From: Nematostella vectensis
Lineage: Eukaryota > Cnidaria > Anthozoa > Actiniaria > Edwardsiidae
Assembly (NCBI RefSeq): GCF_932526225.1
Contig: NC_064035.1
Span: 11,023,296 to 11,087,295 of the forward strand
Direction of reading: 5' to 3'
DNA length: 64,000 nt
Below the pieces are notes generated by a model that saw nothing but the letters and a program-made list of their open reading frames with translations, made no database searches and was not told the DNA's origin. A program made the position numbers and the translations under genes. Positions 25,034 through 35,972 of this stretch are shown in pieces (within the stretch, counting starts at the first letter, position 1; every line of letters starts with the position of its first letter).

Positions 25034-25847
25034 CTTGACTAACTAGGCTGGTAAAGCAACTTGTCCTGGGTTTAAAGCAGAGAAATTGGTGGTGAGTCTT
25101 TTTAGAGGTCGTGACCGTGTTAGATTTCCCTGTCTAGCGTGATTGGTACACTAAACAAAAATGCTTTCAGTCGTTCTGTTCACTTATGTCCAGAAATGGA
25201 CTGAGATTCGTATTTTTAGGATACTGTAACTGTGTTTACGATTTTTAGGATTTCTCTAGTTTGTTGGATCTTTTAACTCTTGTGACGGATTTGTAGGATT
25301 CTCTGTAACCCACTGACGGATTTTTAGGATTCTTCGGATTTTTGGGATGCTATAACCTACTGACGAATTTGTCGGATTTTTAGGATTCTTCGGATTTTTG
25401 GGATGCTATAACCTTTTGACGGATTTGTCGGATTTTTGGGATTCTGTAACCCACTTACGGATTTGTCGGATTTTTAGGATTCTGTAGCCCACTAACGGAT
25501 TTGTCGGATTTTTAGGATTCTGTAGCCCACTAACGGATTCTTAGGATTTTAGTTTTATGTATGTACCCTGTGTAGAAAGTATAGTCAGGTTACGTAATAT
25601 AAGTCTACCCTTCTGAAATTCTAATTTTTATTATTCTTCGAATTTTTAGAATTCTGTAACCCAGTGACGGATTTGTCGGGTTTGTCTGAATTTTGAATTC
25701 TTCGGATTTTTAGGATTTTAGTTTTATGTATGTATTTCCCGTGTGTATCCGTGTGTAAACCACTGACGGATTCTTCACTTGGTGTTTTTATGCTTATTTA
25801 ATCTCGCCATTTTCATGTTGTGTAGATTTTTAGTGAGTTTTCAACAG

Positions 25848-26004
25848 GAAACCATTCCACTGCCCTGTAAGGAGTGGACAAATCACGGCTGATATCGTTT
25901 TCTGGAATTACGTAACAGCATATCATGATTCATCTCTGACAATTGATATGACATTTAGCTGTCACCGTGCCTTAGAAGATTGTAAACAACTTTACGAAGT
26001 TATT
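25848..26004 (+). pseudogene. Exon-like fragment inside the 5-kb transposon (copy 1)
   Basis: An acceptor (TTCAACAG) opens a 157-bp frame that closes at a consensus donor (ATT|GTAAGT). The peptide reads SGQITADIVFWNYVTAYHDS and continues to HRALEDCKQLYEVI, which looks like an ordinary globular protein segment. I do not recognise the family. Copy 2 (45886-46041) lacks one base and is frameshifted. It could be a captured host exon or a relic of a transposase gene. Confidence 0.45.
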
Positions 26005-26504
26005 GTAAGTTTTGCTATTATCAAAATGAGACTTTATCACTTGTTTTTTCGTATCACAGCAATGTTTGGGCAACTGTATAAAGACATCGAAAAATCTAGT
26101 ATTTCTCTTTTTAATTTAATAATTTAGTATCTACAGTCAAAGATTTGGAAATAATTATAATTTGCAGATCGGGAACACTGAACAACCGGCGCGCTACCGT
26201 TAGCTTTGAGAAACTCTCCTTCTTGACTTGATAATTATCTCCAAAACTTTTGTTGGGGTAGTTTCTCAAAAGGACCGGTAATTACTGGGCCTGTTTTAGG
26301 TTACCAGATTATTTTCTTTATACTTTTCGAGTGCAAATCAGTTCCTCTTGACTGATTTGCGTTTAATTTTCAGTTGGGGCTTGACAGCTGTTATTTTTGA
26401 GCATTTTTACGCTGAATATGTACCGTGCTCTTATAAATTTTAATGTATATAAAATATAATACCCATTGAATAATTAGAAGAGAATTACACTAATGATCAA
26501 TGGT

Positions 26505-26747
26505 TAGGGTCCCCGAATGGTCTTTGGCGAGCACTTGCGAGTACCCCGTTTTTTTAATAAATCGAACATTGGAGCACAACAAATAATACAATGCGAGCAC
26601 AGCGGAAAAAAAATTGCGCGAGCATGCGAGCACGGCGGAAAAAATTGCGCGAGCGTGCGAGCACGGCGGGAAAAAATGCGCGAAGTGCGAGTATTAGCCG
26701 AATGCTGCGAGCACATCGAAATTTCGGGGGACCATTCAGGGACTCTA
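26505..26747. mobile_element. Nested MITE with internal ~30-bp repeats (copy 1)
   Basis: Ends TAGGGTCCCCGAATGGTC and, inverted, TAGAGTCCCTGAATGGTC match at 16 of 18 bases. Inside are tandem units around GCGAGCACGGCGGAAAAAAT. The D2 copy (46543-46752) is 33 bp shorter, about one unit. Confidence 0.75.
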
Positions 26748-27572
26748 GGTTGTTACTATGAGCACAATTTGATTCTGCATTTTAGAACGCACCAGGACTA
26801 AAAAAGAAAAAAAAAATTCTGCTTCTGAGCCATCAAAAAAAGTTTTTCTATTTTCTAAAAAAAGTGTATTGTAAAAATTTTTTTCTAAAGGATCAGCTAG
26901 AAAAATAATGACAGGTATTTTTTTACAGCGCCACACGGAGCCAATGGTTACTGATGAGATGATACGCATAGATATAGGTACAAAGGCATAAGGATGGTTA
27001 AAGATAGGCATCGATAGTGGTAGGTATTGACAGTGGATGATGGTTTTATGCGTAATAGGACATGAACTTTACAACCACGAAGTATGAACAGGGCAGTGGA
27101 GCACCATGTTATCAAATTTGCTCGATTTGATTTGGCTAGTTGGTAGCTTCTGAAAGGTAAGCTAGTATTTTGGTATATTTCACATAACCCGTACAGTTAC
27201 TGTAGAGGGGAATTACCTAAAAGAATGCCATTTTTGGCTCTAGTGGATAGTAAGTTTCAAATATCCTATAGAAATGGAACTGAGTTATATAAATGAAGAT
27301 AAGTAGCTAAATAGAGTAAGTACAGTACATTCACATAAAACCATAAGACCTATATTAGTGAAACGGCAGATTATTCTTTATTTCTCTTGCAGTGGGTCTT
27401 GCAATTAAGTTATATATGCTTAATGAACAACCATAGTGATTACACTGATTCTGTACCTATTTTTTTTTCGTACAAATCTACAGAGACAATACTAAAGCAG
27501 AAATCATAAAAAGATATTCAAACATCATTTGACTAGGTTCCGATTGAGGGTTTAACTCAGAGGGTTTTATGA

Positions 27573-27632
27573 TAATAATAATAAAAATAATAATAATGAT
27601 AATAATAATAATGATGATGATAGTAAAAAATA
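27573..27632. repeat. AAT/GAT microsatellite
   Basis: A run of ATAATA and ATGATG units in the transposon interior. The D2 copy at about 47580-47630 has a different length. Confidence 0.85.
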
Positions 27633-27640
27633 ATACTTTA

Positions 27641-27886
27641 TTACGACACTCTTGCTTTCCTTTTTATGCCAAAACTTAAGTGATTGTAGACAGATAGCAG
27701 ACTGAGAAACAAACAAAGCCCAATGAGATAAATGTTCGCACTGTCAGTGTGCACAGCAGTCGAGAAGGCCGAAAGGCACTCGAGACGGAACCAGTGAGCG
27801 ATGCCGTACTTGCCAAAACATAGCCTGTCTATCAAGAGCATAAGTTGTTTTGTTAAAGTTCTGAGATACAGCATGACAAACTGCTT
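27641..27886 (-). pseudogene. Terminal-exon-like fragment with poly(A) signal (transposon interior, copy 1)
   Basis: On the minus strand a poly-C tract and AAGCAG form a plausible acceptor. An open frame of about 79 residues follows and ends at TAA, which overlaps AATAAA (TAATAAAG). The peptide has a hydrophobic stretch IYLIGLCLFLSLLSVY near its C-terminus. The family is not recognised. The copy at 47646-47895 is almost identical and also open. Confidence 0.35.
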
Positions 27887-28006
27887 GGGGGGGGGGGGGG
27901 GGGGTGCCCACCAAACAAATTTTGCTATACCTTTTGTATTGCATTTCTGTTACTAATTGTCAACTCTTCTTTAATATTAAGGTTTTATTCTTTGAGAATA
28001 AAGATA

Positions 28007-28203
28007 TGACTAGCTGCAGCCCAGATGAGAAAGCGGAGGGAGTGGTTCAGCTGTCAAGGCTTGGCCTCCCCTTGGCAGCACACCAGAGGTTCTATGGTGA
28101 TTGCGTGGCCGCAGCCCAACAAACAGCCGCAGTATTCGAACAGGCCGTGGCAGCAGAAGAAGCGGCTAAAAGAAGGAAGACCATGCCCCATGATTGGTTT
28201 TAA
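28007..28203 (+). pseudogene. Ala/Gln-rich C-terminal exon-like ORF in the transposon
   Basis: The frame begins MTSCSPDEKAEGVVQLSRLG and runs through QQTAA...AEEAAKRRK to a stop at 28201-28203, suggesting a helical, basic tail. Copy 2 (48010-48199) ends two residues earlier at MPHD. Only a few substitutions separate the copies. Function unknown. Confidence 0.3.
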
Positions 28204-28338
28204 ATGTCATGCTTATAACATGCCTACCCTACCATTTGCTAACTTGTTTCATATTGCACCTTTTGGGGTAGTGATTAGAATCTCGATGTTTTTATCCTGC
28301 AATGGCAGTGCCAAGCTTACCTTTGACCACAAGCTATC

Positions 28339-28507
28339 GGATAATTCTACTCCGAAATGATGTCTAATTTCTTGTTAGCCGCCCCCCCAGCGGCCCGCTA
28401 GGGGTCGAGTTACTCATTTACCAGGCGCCTGCGGTTACAAAGCATGTCGTTTGAAAGTGGTACGAGGTAATGCGGCGGGAACCCATCATTTCGGAGTAAA
28501 ATTATCC
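28339..28507. mobile_element. Nested 169-bp MITE (copy 1)
   Basis: The 24-bp ends GGATAATTCTACTCCGAAATG... and its inverted partner match at 23 of 24 bases. The D2 copy is at about 48342-48510. No clear target duplication was identified. Confidence 0.7.
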
Positions 28508-30196
28508 TACAGCCCGTGCTTTGACTACTCGCAAGATAATGCGAATGTTTGCATCACATTGAGTGGTACCAAGAGTCTATTGGTGGAACTTATTCAGTGT
28601 GACAAGTGAATAATCTGTTTCAACAAAAATACACTAGGTTTTAAGCACAGCCAGGAGCGTGACATGTGAATCCCTAAGCTCCACTAACGCTTTGCCCTTT
28701 AGAAATCGAAGCCAGGGTATACCAGAATCTTGTGTTTTCACAAAAAAATGCAGTTTTTTTTCAGCAGCAACATACAGATATGATAGTGTAATAGCCAATG
28801 AGTCCCTTCCAGTTTAGTAGTTCAAAGTCTAGTGGAGAGAGAGGAACTAGGGATGAGAAAGGCATAAGAGTATAACCAGTCGTATAACGAAAATGGGTGA
28901 CTAATTTCTTGGTTTAGTTATCAAGAGTTTTCTTCATGTTGGATTCCTCGGCTAGCAGCGTAGCGTTAGACTTTTTTGTCTAAAATTAACCCAAATAAAA
29001 CCCCAAAACCCAGACTTTACAGTCTTTTCCATTCACCTATCATTGCTTTCGTAGATAGTAGTAGTACATAACGAATGAAGTACCTATAAATGGCTTTTTT
29101 AAAGCATGCTGTTCTTCTTGAACATCAGAGAAATGTCTTGCAAATCCATGTATACCTACAACCTAAGTAAGTAAGTAAGCTTATGTATAAAAATCCTTCT
29201 TTGATTGAAGCACATTACACATACAGAAAGACTTATTGAACTCAGGTCAGGACTGCACCCAGGATTTTCCTTTGGGGGAAGTGGGAGAGGGGTGCGAAAT
29301 CAGAGAAAGTGGACCTAATTTTTGCGCGGGCGGCGGCGGGATGGGAGGAGGTGAGTTTTTTTTTTTTAAATAAAAAATGTGTCCACCCCCGAAAGAACAA
29401 AACGGCATTTGTATGTCATTGCAGTTTCTCCAAGGGACGTTTGACCGGATTTGGCTTCCAAAAAGTTTGACTGCGTTGTATGCTTTTTATTTTTGTCTAC
29501 AAACACCGAACCAACGTATTTGCATGAATCCTGAGTGGGATACAGATCCTAAAAATCCGACAAATCATAAGAATCCGGCAGGTTGTATACGTAACCTGAC
29601 TACACTTCCTACACAGGGATTACATACATAAAAATAAAATCTTAAGAATCCGTGAATGGGTTACAGAATCCTAAAAATCAAAAGAATCCCAAAACTCCTA
29701 CACAAGGGTTACGGAATCCTAAAAATCCGAAGAATCCTAAAAATCCTACACAAGGGTAACAGAATCCTAAAAAATCCGGCAAATCATAAGAATCCGGCAG
29801 GGTGTATACGTAACTGACTACACTTCCTACACAGGGATTACATACATAAAAATAAAATCTTAAGAATCCAAGAATGGGTTACAGAATCCTAAAAATCCTA
29901 CACAATGGTTAAAGAATCCTAAAAATCCGAAGAATCTTAAAAATCAGAAGAATCCTAAAAACCAGAAGAATCCTAAAAATCCGACAAATCATAAGAATCC
30001 GGCAGGGTTTATACGTAACTGACTACACTTCCTACACAGGGATTACATACATAAAAATAAAATCTTAAGAATTAGAATGGTTTACAGAATCCTAAAAATC
30101 CTTAAGAACCTAAACAAGGGTTACAGAATCCTAAAAATCCGTCAGTGGGTTACAGATTCCTAAAAATTCTAAAGAAAAACCATTACTGGACATATC

Positions 30197-31253
30197 TCGT
30201 TCTGTTAACCTAAATTAACGTTTACCAGTATAAAATATATATGTATTTAAAATAATATTTTCGTTACTTTGCGTTATGCCGCGTGACAGTAAACACTTAA
30301 TACGCCTGAATTTTATGCGACGTTTAATGCGGTCTTTAAACTAGGCCTAATATAGAGAAACCAAGTACCATTATTCTAGCGTTCTTTGTACTGATAAGAT
30401 CGTGCATTTTTGGACTCTTGTGACGTTATGCAATGCCTTACTTATGCTTACACTAGTCCCACCCCCAACACAAAACCACTTACTAGATTTTGCTGTTGTA
30501 ATATGTAGAAAAATGGAAAAAAATGTAATGCGACGGACTAACATTTCGCCTGCTTATAACAATCGTTATGAGGTCATTTGCTTACGCTATTAGTTAACAA
30601 TTACTGTGTACCATAAAATGCAAAAATAGCAACCATAAACTGCTAAAATAGCACAAGTCAATTCTTCAGGAACAAAACTTTGGCATTTTTGATAAGATAT
30701 TGGTAGGAGCTAGGATCATGAGCTAGTTTTACCTTAGAACAGAAGGAGTCAGCCCTGTGCTTGTGATGATGTTTTTTCTTGCGGTGGCATTTTGCTCTCT
30801 TATGAGTAGGGTCACCTGGTCACCAAGTACTCGATAAGTACGCGGGGTATTCAAGTGGGAAACACGATATCATGAACAAAAACAGGGGAAAACGTAAATA
30901 AAGCACCCATTTTTGTATTTTGCCAGACAATCTAAACAATGCTAGGTCTAGATTGGAAATATATGTTTTGTTCAGAGTGTAACATATTTGAGCGGGGGGG
31001 AGAGACCTTTTTCTTTTAGGTACCACTTCGAGCTTGTCCTAGTTCGAAGTGGTACTTAATCTTCCTTAATAAGAGATCGATATTGCACACGAGGCATTCA
31101 AGTGAAAAACACGAAAGCACGAAAAAAAAAAAAAAAAACAGGAAAAAAACGTAAAGAATACCCAATGTTAAATCTTACGGGAAAGTAAAACTCAACAAAG
31201 TTGCGTCTGAATATGTATACTGCAACTAATTTGTGCGCGCGGGGGAGGATGGG
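30197..31253. other. Dioxygenase-upstream region, D2 unit 1 (no gene seen)
   Basis: Collinear with 14202-15236 in D1 unit 1. It contains the short hairpin at 31020-31055 and no supported gene. Confidence 0.7.
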
Positions 31254-31341
31254 TAGTCTCCTGCGCAGCCGTACTTAGTGTCAGTGCCGTTCGTGGTGAG
31301 GGATTCGAGACTGACACTATGGACGGCTGCGTAGGAGACTA
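31254..31341. mobile_element. Foldback MITE, TAGTCTCC family (D2 unit 1)
   Basis: Same 88-bp element as 15237-15324, followed by a G run. Confidence 0.8.
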
Positions 31342-31805
31342 GAGGAGGGGGGGGGGGGTTCGTTCACCCATTTGGCGGATCATTTTCTCTTAGGTACTCT
31401 TCTCGACCGCATGGCGCATGGGCGTAGGAATCAAAAGGTGTTCTCGTTTAAAAACAAGTCCATCACGCACACTTAGTTCGTCTCTGTAGCTATGATACGG
31501 TGCCACTAAGGCTGGTAACTCTTCCTTTTACTCTGAGCAGCCGCTCTGTATGACAACCTTCAACTGCTACAAGTAGTCATCTTGAGTGTAGGTGTCTCGA
31601 TCTCTCGTCCTCTCTTATCGGCAGTTTACAGCATTTATCCGTTCAAATAATCCCTGAGTGTTCTGAGTTGTTGGTAGAAATCCCCTACTCAGCGTATAAG
31701 CAATGTACATTTCTGGTCTTTTATGTGTACAGCTCACTTTTGCGCTTCCAGTAATATCCCCTGGAGCCGTTTTGATGCAGTTCTCAAAGGCTTGTTCACG
31801 ATCGC

Positions 31806-32153
31806 GGCTAGAGGCTTGTGGTCTGTCTCTACCTTCACTAGTCGACCATACAAGAGGCTTGCGGTCTGTCTCTACCTTCACTAGTCGACCATACAAGAGG
31901 CTTGCGGTCTGTCTCTACCTTCACTAGTCGACCATACAAAGGCTTGTGGCCTGTCTCTACTTTCACTAGTCGACCATACAAGAGGCTTGTAGTCTGTCTC
32001 TACCTTCACCAGTCGACCATACAAGAGGCTTGTGGTCTGTCTCTACCTTCACTAGTCGACCATACAAAGGCTTGTGGTCTGTCTCTACCTTCACCAGTCG
32101 ACCATACAAAAGGCTTGTGGTCTGTCTCTACCTTCACCAGTCGACCATACAAT
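31806..32153. repeat. 43-bp minisatellite born inside the RNase H ETDHKP segment
   Basis: Eight units of CTTGTGGTCTGTCTCTACCT plus TCACTAGTCGACCATACAAGAGG. On the minus strand each unit encodes YGRLVKVETDHKP. Because 43 is not a multiple of three, successive units change frame (LVWSTSEGRDRPQA). In D1 unit 1 the segment occurs once (about 15810-15850). Confidence 0.9.
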
Positions 32154-32418
32154 AGGTGAGTGTTATACGGCAAGCATTTCCTTCTCGATCTGCGCGTATC
32201 GGGTAACCGCATCGGTGAGCGCCCGGTTGGCAAAGGCGACAAGTTGCCCGTTCTGTATAAGGGCGGCGCCTAGTCCCTTCTCGCTTGTATCGCACTGTGC
32301 GGTCAGCTCTTGTTCGGTGTCGTTAGTACCTGAGTAGTGGTGCAGTCGTCACTAGATCCTTCACTTTCTCGAAGGCTGTGTCATGGCGCCAGCTTCCACG
32401 CGGTCTCCCTGTGTAGAA

Positions 32419-33200
32419 CAGAAAAAAGGTGCAGAATTTATGCTGAATTGTTCAAAGGGTTATGAAATTTGGCAGGGTGATAGATCTTTGCACCACGAAT
32501 AATTCTAGATAGGATGCCACACCCCAAAACAAGGCCCAGACTTTTTCAAGTAGATAAAGGCTAATATATTTCATATTACCGTTACAAGGGCAACGCCCTT
32601 ACAACGATACTTCCAGTGTTATAGAGATGTAATTACTACGGTAAAAATAAATATAAAACACACTAAATTGCTAGTTAATGATTTTACTCTTTTATATGGA
32701 TTAACATTAATGCCATGAACAGTTTTTGATGGGATGCCACGCCCAAGTTTGGGTACTTACAGTTTCACAGGCATGTTTCATTAAGCAAACGATTTTTCAT
32801 ATGGCGAGGTTGGAAAACATTTTAACGGAGCTTTGTCACCGGGGATCTGTTTATTAACAATAGTTTATGATACATAACGAGTTTGCCTTAATCCACCCAA
32901 GAAAGCCGTCGATTTTACGTTAGAAACACTGGAAGTATTGTTGAGAGGGCGTTGCCCTTGTAACGATAATATGAAATATATTAGCCTTTATCTACCTGAG
33001 AAAGTTTGGGCCGGTACATTACCATTAAGTGTATGTTTCCTTCATTTTTGTAATAATTAAATCCACCCCTATAAAACTGGAGGTACTTGTTTTTGTGCGT
33101 GACATCCTATCTAGAGAATTAATCGTGGTGCAAAGATCTATCACCCTGCCAAATTTTATAACCCTAATATTAATTTGAACAATTCTGCACCATTTTCCTG
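32419..33200. mobile_element. Foldback DNA element inside the Ty3 remnant (D2 unit 1)
   Basis: Both ends carry long inverted repeats. GGTGCAGAATT, TTTGGCAGGGTGATAGATCT and TTGCACCACGA appear on the left and as reverse complements on the right. A second inverted block, ATAAAGGCTAATATATTTCA/AAGGGCAACGCCCTT, lies inside. The arms total about 200 bp and the centre is non-coding. The target duplication is unclear. Confidence 0.8.
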
Positions 33201-33845
33201 CACTAGTGTGTCAGCTGCTGGATCGGTTCCTCGTCGAGCTGCACATGCCAGTAGCCGTTTCGCGCATCCACCTTTGTGAACACCTTTTAGTGGAGCTTAG
33301 GGGACATTTCGGGAAATTTCCCTGTGCAAGTTTTTCTAGCATGTATTAAAGGCGTATTGTCACCAGATTACTTCCGGAGGTCCGATGGAAACCTCAACCG
33401 TTAAAAGACAAAAAAATCTATTAGAATCCGAGATATTAAACAGGCCACCTCCTCTAAATTATCAATCACATCCTCAAAGAAACTTCCAATAGACACACTG
33501 CTTTCAATATTTTGAAGTATTTTTCGCGTTTTCCGTTAAAAATCATCGGAGATTGTTACGTAATCGACAATGCGGCTTTAACCTCTTGCATACATCCCTA
33601 TTTTTCTTTTACTTTTGTACCACACCATTGATGTGTCTATCGCGCTTTCTTTCCGTGTTAAATTAGAGTAAATAAATTCTTGGGAATGCGCGTGCTTGTA
33701 ACAAAACTTTAAAAAGCTGTTTTCTTGCCCATATCAGTTAATGGACACATTAAATGTGACGGACAGTTATAACGTGCTTCATCAATAATAGAACTTTAAA
33801 CTTGTTTCGCCTAGTCACACAAAAACGAGGGATTACTATACCCAT

Positions 33846-35215
33846 CTACTACTTGCATGTCATCCCTTCCATTCCTCATCCACCACTTGCATGTCATCCC
33901 TTCCATTCTCCATCCACCACTTGCATGTCATCCCTTCCATTCTCCATCCATCACTTGCATGCCATCCCTTCCATTCTCCATCCATCACTTGCATGTCATC
34001 CCTTCCATTCCCCATCCACCACTTGCATGTCATCCCTTCCATTCTCCATCCACCACTTGCATGTCATCCCTTCCATTCTCCATCCACCACTTGCATGTCA
34101 TCCCTTCCATTCTCCATCCACCACTTGCATGACATCCCTTTCATTCTCCATCCACCACTTGCATGTCATCCCTTCCATTCTTCATCCACCACCACTTGCA
34201 TGTCATCCCTTCCATTCTCCATCCACCACTTACATGTCATCCCTTCCATTCTCCATCCACCGCTTGCATGACATCCCTTCCATTATCCATCCACCACTTG
34301 CATGACATCCCTTCCATTATCCATCCACCACTTGCATGACATCCCTTCCATTCTCCATCCACCACTTGCATGTCATCCCTTCCATTCTCCATCCACCACT
34401 TGCATGCCATCCCTTCCATTCTCCATCCACCACTTGCATGTCATCCCTTCCATTCTCCATCCACCACTTGCATCTCATTCCTTCCATTCTCCATCCACCA
34501 CTTGCATGTCATCCCTTCCATTCTCCATCCACCACTTGCATGCCATCCCTTCCATTCTCCATCCACCACTTGCATGTCATCCCTTCCATTCTCCATCCAC
34601 CACTTGCATGTAATCCCTTCCATTCCCCATCCACCACTTGCATGTCATCCCTTCCATTCTCCATCCACCACTTGCATGTCATCCCTTTCATTCTCCGTCA
34701 TCCCTTCCATTCCCCATCCACCACTTGCATGTCATCCCTTCCATTCTCCATCCACCACTTGCATGTCATCCCTTTCATTCTCCGTCATCCCTTCCATTCC
34801 CCATCCACCACTTGCATGTCATCCCTTCCATTCTCCATCCACATCTTGCATCTCATTCCTTCCATCCCCCATCCATCACTTGCATGTCATCCCTCCCATC
34901 CACCACTTACATGTCATCCCTTCCATTCTCCATCCACCACTTGCATGTCATCCCTTTCATTCTCCATCCACCACTTGCATGTCATCCCTTCCATTCTCCA
35001 TCCACCACTTGCATGTCATCCCTTCCATTCCCCATCCACCACTTGCATGTCATCCCTTCCATTTTCCATCCACATCTTGCATCTCATTCCTTCCATCCCC
35101 CATCCATCACTTGCATGTCATCCCTCCCATCCACCACTTACATGTCATCCCTTCCATTCTCCATCCACCACTTTCATGCCATCTATTCCATTTCCCATCC
35201 ACTACATGCATCTCA
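33846..35215. repeat. 34-bp minisatellite (~40 units), D2 unit 1
   Basis: Tandem units of CCACTTGCATGTCATCCC plus TTCCATTCTCCATCCA. A 34-bp unit cycles through all three frames and rarely makes a stop, so both strands show long spurious ORFs. It ends about 330 bp downstream of the MRPL32 stop. Confidence 0.95.
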
Positions 35216-35549
35216 CCCCTTCCCCAATGTACTTCCACATCTTGAATATTTGGTTATGATGAGATAACATAGATTAACATGAATAATGCCAAACAGGAGA
35301 GATATCAAACATTCTTGGTTATTAAAACCAATGCTATACACACTAGTCACATTGTATTTTACTATCAGTATCTATCAACTGATTTGATTTACTTTAAAGT
35401 AATTTAGGGGCAGACTTATAGACCAGTGGGATGCTGTCTTTTTCTGTGTTAATGGTATTGTTGCTATAAGTTCAGTAAGATATTGCCATCTCTGTTGTTG
35501 ATGATACCTTTCATACATGTACAAATAACCATTTAGAAGATAGGTCTAT

Positions 35550-35972
35550 TCAGTATAAGCGGAATTTCTTCAAGACTTCGGGTATTGGCCAATGGCTATC
35601 ATCTGGATTCTTGTTTTTTCTGTATTCCCGTGTATCTACGTTAACTTTCTCCAAACATTGTCCACACAAATGTCCCAAAAGCTTGTGGTTTCCACACACT
35701 GCACAAACCTCGATGTCTGTTCTGTTCTTCAGCCACTTGTGTTGATGTCTAAGCTTTTTTTTGGACGGAGTGGTCTTTCGTTTGGGAACTGCCATGAGAA
35801 GAAAGCCTTCTCTCTGGGAAATATCCTTTTCATCATCAATACTGCAGCCTACAGGGGCTAGTTCATGTCGTGTGAATAAAATCCTTCCAATGCTTTGAGT
35901 GATTCTTGCCTCTATAGCGATTACATCCGAGGAAATACCTTGAAGCATTCGTCGAAGCGTGATCAACGCCAT
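35550..35972 (-). CDS. MRPL32: Mitochondrial ribosomal protein bL32m, copy 1
   Basis: Single-exon gene of 140 residues starting MALITLRRML; the upstream in-frame extension is less likely because this ATG fits a mitochondrial leader. After a ~74-residue leader come AVPKRKTTPSKKKLRHQHKW, the start of the mature L32 protein, and a zinc ribbon CAVC...CGQC (C-x2-C, 9 residues, C-x2-C). Family knowledge: it is a large mitoribosomal subunit protein, and its leader is removed by the m-AAA protease during assembly. The C-terminal tail YRKNKNPDDSHWPIPEVL is typical of metazoan MRPL32. It is transcribed away from SELENOO across a 315-bp gap. Copy 2 differs by one residue (D to H). Confidence 0.93.
   Translation of the reverse strand: MALITLRRMLQGISSDVIAIEARITQSIGRILFTRHELAPVGCSIDDEKDISQREGFLLMAVPKRKTTPSKKKLRHQHKWLKNRTDIEVCAVCGNHKLLGHLCGQCLEKVNVDTREYRKNKNPDDSHWPIPEVLKKFRLY

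Larger units (their letters stand above)
25181..30196. mobile_element. 5.0-kb DNA transposon with 10-bp target duplication (copy 1)
   Basis: Flanked by the direct repeat TCGTTCTGTT (25171-25180 and 30197-30206). The same 10 bases occur once at the empty paralogous site 14202-14211. The terminal inverted repeat is TATGTCCAGAAATGG on the left and CCATTACTGGACATA on the right. Each end then carries several hundred bases of ~45-bp tandem repeats around GGATTTTTAGGATTCTG. These repeats are direct on the left (25200-25780) and inverted on the right (29520-30170). The 10-bp duplication and long subterminal repeats resemble Mutator-like or Foldback elements. No transposase is recognisable, so it is probably non-autonomous. 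It carries exon-like fragments and nested MITEs. Confidence 0.88.
15894..32191. repeat. Segmental tandem duplication D1, unit 2 (with later insertions)
   Basis: Matches unit 1 in order: minisatellite, retrotransposon tail, MITE, dioxygenase exons 5-3 (to about 20525), exons 2-1 (from 23751) and Ty3 remnant (to about 32191). It is longer than unit 1 because of a 3.2-kb insertion at 20525-23750, the 5-kb transposon at 25181-30196, and the RNase H minisatellite. Confidence 0.85.
31365..33281 (-). pseudogene. Ty3-type pol remnant broken by a foldback element (D2 unit 1)
   Basis: Minus-strand order: an RT fragment VDARNGYWHVQLDEE (33212-33281), the foldback insertion (32419-33200), then WRHDTAFEKVKDLVTTAP (about 32330-32400). 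Next come the RNase H start (GQLVAFANRALTDAVTRYAQ, about 32180-32260) and ETDHKP, expanded into a minisatellite. YIAYTLSRGFLP follows, and the ELSVRDG linker comes last. Most of the RT palm, including the YxDD region, is missing. Frames are broken; not functional. Confidence 0.75.

Noticed and set aside
33846-35215. CRISPR-like array of 34-bp repeats
   Set aside because: Units are directly adjacent with no unique spacers, in a spliced eukaryotic genome.
33802-35267. Long ORFs of His/Pro/Ser-rich repeats on both strands (also 53791-55503)
   Set aside because: A 34-bp tandem unit without frequent stops yields open frames in every phase. There is no start context, splice pattern or family match.
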